From contig JAVBMX010000022.1 in assembly GCA_031551885.1 (NCBI GenBank), positions 31,735 to 95,734 of the forward strand: a stretch of 64,000 nucleotides of DNA. Reading direction: 5' to 3'. The notes under the pieces were generated by a model. The model was not told where the DNA came from. It made no database searches and saw nothing but the letters and a program-made list of their open reading frames with translations. A program made the translations under genes and the position numbers. This document shows positions 42,643 to 49,093 of the stretch, piece after piece; the stretch's first letter is position 1, and every line of letters begins with the position of its first letter. Origin of the DNA: Frigididesulfovibrio sp031551885. Its GTDB lineage: Bacteria; Desulfobacterota; Desulfovibrionia; Desulfovibrionales; Desulfovibrionaceae.

Positions 42643-43951
42643 GCGTATCCGACAATCTGACAAACACGAAGCCTTTTTCCCGCAGGCGGGGCAGGGCTTC
42701 CATCAGGCCTTCGCGGGTGCCGGAGTCCGGGTGGTTCATGTGGGCGAGGAGGATGTCGCCGTTTTTGGCGGCCAGGGTTTTGGCGCGTACGCGGACGGCG
42801 GGCAGGGTGGCCCCTTCGTCCACGGCGATGGAGTACCCGGCGATGTTCAGGCCGAGATCGCGGATTACCGCGACCGCGACGTCGTCATAAAAGGCGGTGG
42901 CCGAACGGAACCAGCGCGGCCGGGGAGCTCCGGCGCGGTGCAGGTCGCGGGCGTTGCCCTCCACTTCCTGCACCAGGGCGGTCATGGAGGCCGTGCCTTT
43001 GATGCCGTAAACCTCTCGCCCGTTCACCGAGCAGGGTTTGTGGGCGTTGCCGTGGGCCGCGATTTCAAACAACGGGTCGGCGGCGAGATCTTTGAATATT
43101 TCGGGGTTGTGCCTGAGCCAGGGGCCGGCCACAAACAGAGTGGCCGGAATCTTTTGCGCCCGCAAAAAGGCGATGAGCTCCGCGTCGTAGGCCCCGGAAC
43201 AGGCGTCCAAGGTCAGGGTGACCACGGGCGGGGCGGGTGGAACGGAGTTCTTGAGGGCCGTGGCCAAGTCCGTGGCGGGGGTGGGCTTTCCGGCCGACGG
43301 CTCCACGGCGAGCTGGCTGGTGATGCCGGGCATCTTTTCCGCCCACTTGGAGGGGGATTCCCCGTGCCGCTTGCGCATTTCGGCCGCGATGTCCTGGATC
43401 TCCCATCCGGCAAAGGGCACGACCTCGGGAGCCGGCCCGGCGATGGCCGAAGCGGCGGCCGGGTCGCCGGCGTCGGGCGCTTTGTCCGCATCCGTCGGCC
43501 GGGCCATGCCGAGAAACAACGGTGCGGGGCCGGCTGGACCGGAGGGGGAGGGAGCGCCCGGCTTGGGGCAAGAAGGGACGCCTTCCGCAATGGAATCGGG
43601 AAGCCGGCCGGCGAGGTCCGCGCTGAAGCGCAAGGTGGGGCTCAGGAACAGCAGGAGCAAAAAAGCCGGGAAGCAGAAGAACGGCTTGGGGCCGGAAAAG
43701 ATGCGAGTCGTCCGGGCGAGCCGAAGCGTCCAGGCCGGGGTGAAAAGATAACGGCGTGTTGATTTTGCTGCGGCCGAACATCTTGCTCTAAACCACGCAC
43801 GAAGAAGTTTGCCGGGAGTCGTGTCGTTTGTTCCGGCCGGCGCGGAACGAACCGGAACGGACGCCCACGAGACCGCAGCCGCGTGGGCGGGGTGCGGCCC
43901 GGCGGGGGCATGGCCGTTTGGGCTGAAAAGGGGCGGTGCGTGGAATTTCAC
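42605..43951 (-). CDS. Polysaccharide deacetylase-like protein, membrane-anchored
   Basis: A NodB-homology (carbohydrate esterase 4-like) protein of up to 448 residues. A basic N-terminus and one hydrophobic segment (FFCFPAFLLLLFLSP, near 90-105) suggest an anchor. A Pro/Ala-rich linker follows. In the catalytic domain, motif 1 appears as VVTLTLDACSGAYD, motif 2 as EIAAHGNAH, and a later AHMNHPDSG supplies the C-terminal histidine. The usual TFDDG is replaced by TLDAC, so activity is not certain. The GTG start at 43951 lacks a good ribosome site and the true start may be further in. The last 11 or so residues are encoded by a repeat. Confidence 0.78.
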   Translation of the reverse strand: MKFHAPPLFSPNGHAPAGPHPAHAAAVSWASVPVRSAPAGTNDTTPGKLLRAWFRARCSAAAKSTRRYLFTPAWTLRLARTTRIFSGPKPFFCFPAFLLLLFLSPTLRFSADLAGRLPDSIAEGVPSCPKPGAPSPSGPAGPAPLFLGMARPTDADKAPDAGDPAAASAIAGPAPEVVPFAGWEIQDIAAEMRKRHGESPSKWAEKMPGITSQLAVEPSAGKPTPATDLATALKNSVPPAPPVVTLTLDACSGAYDAELIAFLRAQKIPATLFVAGPWLRHNPEIFKDLAADPLFEIAAHGNAHKPCSVNGREVYGIKGTASMTALVQEVEGNARDLHRAGAPRPRWFRSATAFYDDVAVAVIRDLGLNIAGYSIAVDEGATLPAVRVRAKTLAAKNGDILLAHMNHPDSGTREGLMEALPRLREKGFVFVRLSDTRGGAAPTPPAGD

Positions 43952-44029
43952 TGGAGAGACCCATTCGCCGGTGGGTTGTCCACCGCGTCACGGGAAGGTG
44001 GTGTCGGGTCGTGAGGCGGCGGGTGCTTC

Positions 44030-44902
44030 TTATTCGTTCTCGGAGCGGTGCTGGTCGGTCCAGGCTTTCAAAACGTACTCCAGAAATACCCTGGCCGCGC
44101 CGGTGGGCAGCATCAAGCCGGTCCAGAGGCGGAACTGCTCCAACCCCTGGGCGACAAAGAAATCCAGTCCGTCCTGAAGATGCAGCCCGGCGGCCGAGGC
44201 GTCGCGGAGAAAACGGGTGATCAAGGGGTTGTACACCAAGTCAAAGGCCGTGCAGGACATGGACACCCGTCGCCAGGCTTCGGTGGGCACGGGGCTTTCA
44301 TCGGGCGAATGGCCGGCCATGCCGATGGGCGTGGTGTTGAGCACCAAGTCCAATGATTCGTCCATGTACGAGACGCGATCGTCCCACGGCACAAGCTCCA
44401 CGTTGGGACGAACGGCGATTTGGGGGAACTTGGCGGGATCGCGCAACGCCACGATGATGTGCTTGGCGTTCAGCTCTTCCAAAGCGCTGAGCACGGCCAA
44501 AGCCGCGCCGCCGGCCCCGAGCATCAGGATTTTGCGCAGCGGCTTGCCGTGCAAAGGCGTGAGAACGCCCAGAATATCCGTGTTCTCTCCGATCAGCCGC
44601 CCTTCTTTCCAGTACAGGGTGTTGACCGCGCCGATGCGGGCCGCGCGCTCCGAGACCTCATCCAGGTGCGGGATGATCGTGGATTTGTGCGGCAACGTGA
44701 CGCTGACCCCGTGAAAGGGCAGGGTACGTATGGCCGTGACGAAGCCGGGCAATTCCGCCGCGTTTTTGGCAAAGGGCATGTATACCCCGGGGATTCTGCC
44801 CAGGGAAAATCCCCAGTTGTGCAGGGCCGGGCTCAGGCTGTGCCCGAGAGGGTCGCCGACAACGCCGTACAGGCGTTCAAAGCGGCGCGGCTCGGACGGC
44901 AT
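44030..44902 (-). CDS. aroE: Shikimate dehydrogenase
   Basis: A 290-residue NADP-dependent enzyme of the aromatic amino-acid pathway that reduces 3-dehydroshikimate to shikimate. The substrate site is visible as GDPLGHSLSPALHN, the catalytic lysine in TLPHKS, the GAGGAA Rossmann loop, and NTTPIGM. There is an additional C-terminal helix. Its ATG follows the hisG stop by one base (TAACATG), with AAGGTGG inside the end of hisG, so translation is coupled. Last gene of hisI-hisG-aroE. Confidence 0.94.
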   Translation of the reverse strand: MPSEPRRFERLYGVVGDPLGHSLSPALHNWGFSLGRIPGVYMPFAKNAAELPGFVTAIRTLPFHGVSVTLPHKSTIIPHLDEVSERAARIGAVNTLYWKEGRLIGENTDILGVLTPLHGKPLRKILMLGAGGAALAVLSALEELNAKHIIVALRDPAKFPQIAVRPNVELVPWDDRVSYMDESLDLVLNTTPIGMAGHSPDESPVPTEAWRRVSMSCTAFDLVYNPLITRFLRDASAAGLHLQDGLDFFVAQGLEQFRLWTGLMLPTGAARVFLEYVLKAWTDQHRSENE

Positions 44903-44903
44903 G

Positions 44904-45782
44904 TTACACCACCTTGTTCAGAGGGTACTCGATGATGCCTTCGGCTCCCGCCTTGACCAGGGCGGGGATCAAATCCCGCACCACGTCGGTACCGACGACA
45001 ATTTCCAGCGAGACCCAGTTTTTGTCCTGCAGATGGGCGATGGTCGGCGAGTTCAGGGCCGGCACGGCGGCCAGAATGGCGTCCAGGCCCGCGACCGGAG
45101 CGTTCATTTTCAGGCCCACCAGGGATTCCGCCCGCAGCGCGCCCTGCAGGAGCATGGTGATCTGCTCGATTTTGGCGCGTTTGGCCGGATCGGCCCAGGC
45201 GGCGGGGCCGGCGATGAACTGGGTGTTGGTGACCAGCACCTCGTCAATGATCCGCAAGCCATGGGCGCGAATGGTGGTGCCGGTTTCGGTCACTTCCACA
45301 ATGGCGTCGGTCAGGCCTTCCACCACTTTGGCCTCGGTGGCACCCCATGAATATTCCACTTTGACGGGGATGTTCCGTTCTTTGAAATACCGCTCGGTCA
45401 GGCCCATGATCTCCGTGGCCACGCGTTTGCCGGCCAGGTCTTCGGGCTTGTGGTAGGGCGAATCGCCCGCAACGGCCAGGACCCAGCGGGCCGGACGGTT
45501 GCTGAGCTTGGAATACACGAGGTCCGTGACCAGTTGCACGCTCACGTTGTTTTCCATGATCCAGTCTTTGCCCGTGAGGCCGGCGTCGAGCACGCCGTCG
45601 CTGACGTAGCGGGGCATTTCCTGGGGACGGCACAGGCGGATGGCCAGTTCCGGATCGTTGACCTCGGGGAAGTAGTTGCGGTGCCGCATGGAAATTTTCC
45701 AGCCCGCCCGAGCGAAGAGGTTCAGGGTGGCTTCTTCCAGCGAACCCTTGGGGATGCCGAGTTTGAGGACGGTACCGGACAT
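44904..45782 (-). CDS. hisG: ATP phosphoribosyltransferase, long form
   Basis: The 292-residue first enzyme of histidine synthesis, joining ATP to PRPP. It begins LKLGIPKGSLEEATLNLF and contains DAGLTGKDWIMEN and GTTIRAHGLRIIDEV. The length shows the long HisG form with a C-terminal regulatory domain (about 215-292) that binds histidine, so no HisZ is needed. Its ATG overlaps the hisI stop by one base (TAATG). Confidence 0.95.
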   Translation of the reverse strand: MSGTVLKLGIPKGSLEEATLNLFARAGWKISMRHRNYFPEVNDPELAIRLCRPQEMPRYVSDGVLDAGLTGKDWIMENNVSVQLVTDLVYSKLSNRPARWVLAVAGDSPYHKPEDLAGKRVATEIMGLTERYFKERNIPVKVEYSWGATEAKVVEGLTDAIVEVTETGTTIRAHGLRIIDEVLVTNTQFIAGPAAWADPAKRAKIEQITMLLQGALRAESLVGLKMNAPVAGLDAILAAVPALNSPTIAHLQDKNWVSLEIVVGTDVVRDLIPALVKAGAEGIIEYPLNKVV

Positions 45783-46171
45783 TATTTATAGACCTCCTTG
45801 GGGTCGAACACTTTGGGGCAGCATTCGGCGACGTCGCCGTTTTTCAGTTCACGGTAAAAACAGGAGCGAAAGCCCGTATGGCAGGCCGCGTCGCCGATTT
45901 GTTCCACCAAGGCCACCAGGGCATCGGCATCGCAATCCAAACGCAGGGAATGCACCCTTTGCACATGGCCGGACGTTCCGCCTTTGTGCCAAAGGCTGTT
46001 TCTGCTTCTGCTCCAGTAATGCATTTCGCCGGTGCGCAGGGTTTCGGCAAAGGCCTGTTCGTTCATGTAGGCCAGCATGAGCACTTCGCCCGTGTTCGCG
46101 CACTGGGCGACGACGGGCAACAGCCCGCCCGCTTTGGCGAAATCGGGTTTGAAATCGGAAGGGCAGGTCAT
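45782..46171 (-). CDS. hisI: Phosphoribosyl-AMP cyclohydrolase
   Basis: A 129-residue, single-domain HisI (not fused to HisE) that opens the adenine ring in step 3 of histidine synthesis. Typical motifs are YWSRSRNSLWHKGGTSGH, LDCDADALV (metal-binding aspartates) and CHTGFRSCFYR (zinc cysteines). First gene of the hisI-hisG-aroE operon, with an AGGAAT site upstream. It is normal in length. Confidence 0.95.
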   Translation of the reverse strand: MTCPSDFKPDFAKAGGLLPVVAQCANTGEVLMLAYMNEQAFAETLRTGEMHYWSRSRNSLWHKGGTSGHVQRVHSLRLDCDADALVALVEQIGDAACHTGFRSCFYRELKNGDVAECCPKVFDPKEVYK

Positions 46172-46252
46172 CCGGATATTCCTTCATAGAAAAATAAAAT
46201 AATGAACAGCCCAAAGACATGCCATAACATCCCCCTTGCCGGCAAGCCTGGT

Positions 46253-46382
46253 CGGCAACGGGTCTGGGGTGGCGTGATACGGCGTCAGGTTCGCTTTGGG
46301 CAATGGGACAGGACCGAAGAGTCCAGCCCCATTGTCCAAAGCTTCGCCTTCCTTGTCTGACGCCACCCCAGACCCGTTGCCG
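46253..46382. repeat. Long stem-loop element, family D, copy 2
   Basis: A perfect 23 bp outer stem: CGGCAACGGGTCTGGGGTGG (46253 on, to 46275) and its complement at 46360-46382. The core GATACGGCGTCAGG, GAAGAGTCCAGCCCC and CTTCCTTGTCTGACGCC matches copy 1 at 22004. An inner GGCGTCAG (46281-46288) could also pair with CTGACGCC (46357-46364), an alternative to the outer stem. It lies between comM and hisI. Confidence 0.7.
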
Positions 46383-46518
46383 GTCGCGCCGGCTCAATCA
46401 AGCCGTTGGAGGGAATGATTGATTCGACGCATTGTGCGTCTCACCCTTCGGGTTCCGCCGAAAGACCTCCGACATCCATACGTCTTTCCGCCGTATGAGT
46501 CGGCTGGGCTCCCTTGTA
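46383..46518. other. Spacer between D and A repeats, nothing further recognised
   Basis: Apart from a small hairpin GACGCATTGTGCGTC near 46425, this stretch shows no gene. A similar GGCGCGTCGTGCGCC hairpin precedes the A module at 58.8 kb. Confidence 0.35.
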
Positions 46519-46608
46519 TGTCATAAGCCCCGCGTTACGCGGGGCTTATGACAATGGGGGTGCAGGGGATTCAATCCCCTGCCGGGGGTATGGGGGCAGC
46601 GCCCCCAT
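46519..46608. repeat. Palindromic 3'-end module, family A, copy 9
   Basis: A perfect 16 bp hairpin, TGTCATAAGCCCCGCG (46519-46534) with CGCGGGGCTTATGACA (46538-46553), loop TTA. It is followed by GCAGGGGATTCAATCCCCTGC and ATGGGGGCAGCGCCCCCAT. It ends five bases from the comM stop. With copies 8b and 11 it shares the same right half almost base for base. Confidence 0.8.
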
Positions 46609-46612
46609 TTCA

Positions 46613-48145
46613 TCAATTCTCCGCGCGATCGAGGGTGCGGCAGTTGACGGCTTCGGCTAGGTGGGGAACGGTGAGGAGGGGGGTGTTTTCGAGATCCGCG
46701 ATGGTTCTGGCGATGCGCAGAATGCGGGTATAGGCGCGGGCCGAGAGGTTCAGGCTGGTGACCGCCTGGCCCAGAAAGTCGTGCGAGGCCCGGTCGAGCC
46801 GGCAGTGTTCGTCCAGGGCTTTGCCGGACAAATCCGCGTTGCAGCGGAAGGGAGTTCCGGTATAGCGCCCGGCTTGCACGGCTCTGGCCTCGGCCACGGC
46901 TTCGCGCATCTGGGCCGAAGATTTGCCGGGCGTGGGCAGGCGTAGGTCTTCGTAGGCCACGGCGGGCACTTCCACGTGCAGATCGATGCGATCGAGAAGC
47001 GGGCCGGAAAGCCTGGCCCGGTAGCGGCGCACGTCGTCCGGCTTGCAGACGCAGCGCTTGTGCGCGTCGCCCAGAAATCCGCAGGGACAGGGGTTCATGG
47101 CCGCCACGAGCATGACGTCGGCCGGGAAGCGCAGGGATTGGGTCGCCCGGGCGATGTGGACCATGCCGTCTTCCAGGGGTTGGCGCAGCACTTCAAGGGT
47201 TTGTTTGCGGAATTCCAAAATTTCGTCGAGGAAGAGCACGCCCCGGTGGGAAAGAGAAATCTCGCCCGGCTTGGGGTAAACCCCGCCGCCGATGAGCCCG
47301 TATTCGGAAATGGTGTGGTGCGGGCTGCGGAAAGGGCGTTCCTCGATCAGTCCCACGCCGGAGGGCAACAGCCCGGCCACGCTGTAAATGCGGGTCACTT
47401 CCAAGGCCTCGTCGAAGGAAAGAGGCGGCAGGACCGAGGCCATCCGTTGGGCCAGCATGGTTTTGCCGCTGCCGGGAGGGCCGAGAAACAGCAGGTTGTG
47501 CCCGCCGGCCGCGGCGATTTCGATGGCCCGCTTGGCGTGCTCCTGGCCTTTGACGTCCGCGAAGTCACGGGCAAAGGCGGCATGGGTCGGAAGGTCGGGG
47601 CGCGGCGCGGGCGCGGCGGCGGGAAGGGTGTCCGTTCCGGCCAGATGCGCGGCCACCTGCCCCAGGGAAAGGGCTCCGTGAACGGTAAGACCCTCGACCA
47701 CGGCGGCTTCGGCCGCGTTGCCCAGAGGTACGAACAGGCCTTTCAGGCCCAGGTCGGCGGCCATGGCGGCCACGGGCAACACACCGTGCACCGGTCGAAC
47801 TTCGCCGGTAAGGGAAAGCTCGCCGTAAAAGGCCCAGCCCTCGGCCGCATCGGGGGAAAGGATGCCGGAGGCGCAGAGCAGCCCCACAGCGAGGGGAAGA
47901 TCGTAGGAACTGCCGCCCTTTTTGCGGTCCGCCGGGGCGAGGTTCACGGTGATTCGGGCGGCGGGCAGGCGAAAGCCGGAGCTTTTCAGGGCCGCGAAGA
48001 CCCGGTCGCGCGACTCGCGCACCGCGCCTTCGGCCAGCCCGACCATGGTGAAGGCGGGCATGCCGGTGCGCGAGAAGTCCACCTCCAGTTCCACCTTGAA
48101 GGCGTCGACTCCGTGCAAAGCGCCGCAGACAACCCGTGTGATCAC
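46613..48145 (-). CDS. comM: ComM/YifB-family Mg-chelatase-like AAA ATPase
   Basis: A 510-residue protein. An N-terminal ChlI-like domain starts VITRVVCGALHGVDAFKVEL. The AAA+ core has Walker A GPPGSGKTM, GLLPSGVGLIEERPFRSPHH and Walker B VLFLDEILEF. A C-terminal Mg_chelatase_C domain has RVLRIARTIADLE-like sequence. In Vibrio, ComM is a branch-migration helicase for natural transformation; the role here is inferred by family. I used the GTG at 48145 with GGGAG nine bases upstream, because further upstream the frame reads a low-complexity leader. Together with the broken comF it raises the question of competence. Confidence 0.92.
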   Translation of the reverse strand: MITRVVCGALHGVDAFKVELEVDFSRTGMPAFTMVGLAEGAVRESRDRVFAALKSSGFRLPAARITVNLAPADRKKGGSSYDLPLAVGLLCASGILSPDAAEGWAFYGELSLTGEVRPVHGVLPVAAMAADLGLKGLFVPLGNAAEAAVVEGLTVHGALSLGQVAAHLAGTDTLPAAAPAPRPDLPTHAAFARDFADVKGQEHAKRAIEIAAAGGHNLLFLGPPGSGKTMLAQRMASVLPPLSFDEALEVTRIYSVAGLLPSGVGLIEERPFRSPHHTISEYGLIGGGVYPKPGEISLSHRGVLFLDEILEFRKQTLEVLRQPLEDGMVHIARATQSLRFPADVMLVAAMNPCPCGFLGDAHKRCVCKPDDVRRYRARLSGPLLDRIDLHVEVPAVAYEDLRLPTPGKSSAQMREAVAEARAVQAGRYTGTPFRCNADLSGKALDEHCRLDRASHDFLGQAVTSLNLSARAYTRILRIARTIADLENTPLLTVPHLAEAVNCRTLDRAEN

Positions 48146-48308
48146 CTCGGTTTTCTCCCGGTTGCGTGGTTTCCGGCCGGGCCGGAGGAAAACAAAAACG
48201 CCGATACGGACCGACGGTCCGACTCGCTTGTAGCACGGGTTTCCTCGGGTTGGCAAAACCGGGAGTGGAGGCGGTGGACTGGGGAGTGAGAATAAAGTCG
48301 ATTTGGAG

Positions 48309-48417
48309 TCCGGGGGAAATGAAAACAGGGCTGCCAAGGCAGGCCGGTCATCAACGTCCGCGGCGTGAGGATATTGTCATTCCTCGCTGCGGGCGGCACC
48401 CCCGCCCCCCCTCGTTT
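48309..48417. repeat. Half palindromic module with internal insert, family A, copy 14
   Basis: CCGGGGGAAATGA is interrupted by the insert CAGGGCTGCCAAGG-GGCCGGTCA ... GCGGGCGGCACCCC (48326-48402). It is nearly the same as in copy 8a but with a different middle stem. It is followed by CCCCCCCTCGTT. The B hairpin begins about 118 nt later. Confidence 0.6.
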
Positions 48418-48534
48418 GGGATGCGGCGCGCGCGGCAACATGATGGGGGAACTGGGGCGAAAAGTTCCCGAGAGAAGATTTTTGGGGATTCCAACAATGC
48501 GATGTGCTGCAACCCAAGTTTGCGCCTTACCGCC

Positions 48535-48586
48535 GCATTCCGGCCCGGCCGGGTATCCGGAGCATCTCTGCACCGGGCCGGAATGC
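48535..48586. repeat. 52 nt hairpin repeat, family B, copy 3
   Basis: Same 14 bp arms as the other copies and a 24 nt loop ending ATCTCTGCA. It is preceded by AGAAGATTTTTGGGG about 60 nt upstream and TGCGCCTTACCGCC directly upstream, as in copy 2. Confidence 0.8.
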
Positions 48587-48622
48587 TTGCAAATGTCCCG
48601 GAAGCGGCCGCCCGCTCTTTAT

Positions 48623-48823
48623 AGAGCAATTTCATTTTGAAATTTTCTCATGGAACCATAGTGCCGACAGGCTTCCGAACGAGCCCGCAAGCGGGAAACA
48701 GGAACGCGTAAGTTGTTTGTTGTCACACTTTCGAAGAAAGGCACTCTACGGTCCAGCCGGCCGGGCGGCACGCTTACGCGTCCACCGGAGCAGATGAACA
48801 TTTTCAATGTTCATCTGCTCCGG
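48623..48823. repeat. Composite intergenic repeat, family C, copy 3
   Basis: It starts AGAGCAATTTCATTTTGAAA and shares GAGCCCGCAAGCG with copy 2. The central cassette lies between ACGCGTAAG (48704-48712) and CTTACGCGT (48773-48781) and is inverted relative to copy 2. The right end is a perfect 18 bp hairpin, CCGGAGCAGATGAACATT (48785-48802) with its complement (48806-48823), loop TTC. Confidence 0.75.
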
Positions 48824-49001
48824 GAGGTGTTCGGGTTCCCGATGCGAGCGGAGGAAAGAGGGAGCGTGAGCACAGCAGCGTGAGACGGCGCCGGAATCCG
48901 CCGGGGGAAAATGGTACGGCGCTTTTCCGAAGGCCGTCTTTCGAGCCCGTCAGGTGGCGGTCTTACGCCGACCGGAGGAAAAAGACTTCCGTATCGCAAC
49001 A

Positions 49002-49085
49002 TGTCGAAACCCCCGCGTCACGCGGGGGTTTCGACATTGAGGGGTCCGGGGGGACTCAGTCCCCCCGGCGGGGTTTGGGGTGGAA
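49002..49085. repeat. Palindromic 3'-end module, family A, copy 10
   Basis: A perfect 16 bp hairpin, TGTCGAAACCCCCGCG (49002-49017) with CGCGGGGGTTTCGACA (49021-49036). It is followed by GGGGGGACTCAGTCCCCCC and a weaker GGGTTTGGGG stretch. It ends eight bases from the stop of the first chemoreceptor. Confidence 0.75.
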
Positions 49086-49093
49086 CTCCAATT

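Larger units (their letters stand above)
48146..49093. other. 948-base intergenic cluster of three repeat families
   Basis: Apart from the upstream region of comM (48146-48300) the spacer is almost wholly repeat. It holds an A half module with insert (48309-48417), a B hairpin (48535-48586), C copy 3 (48623-48823) and an A module (49002-49085). The stretch 48830-49000 shows no gene. Confidence 0.5.

Noticed and set aside
46184..46366. A 60-residue minus-strand frame with a GAGLFGP-like peptide, and a similar peptide at 21.9-22.2 kb
   Set aside because: The similarity comes from the D element core being repeated as DNA. The frames differ in length and lack good ribosome sites, so nucleic-acid structure is the better explanation.
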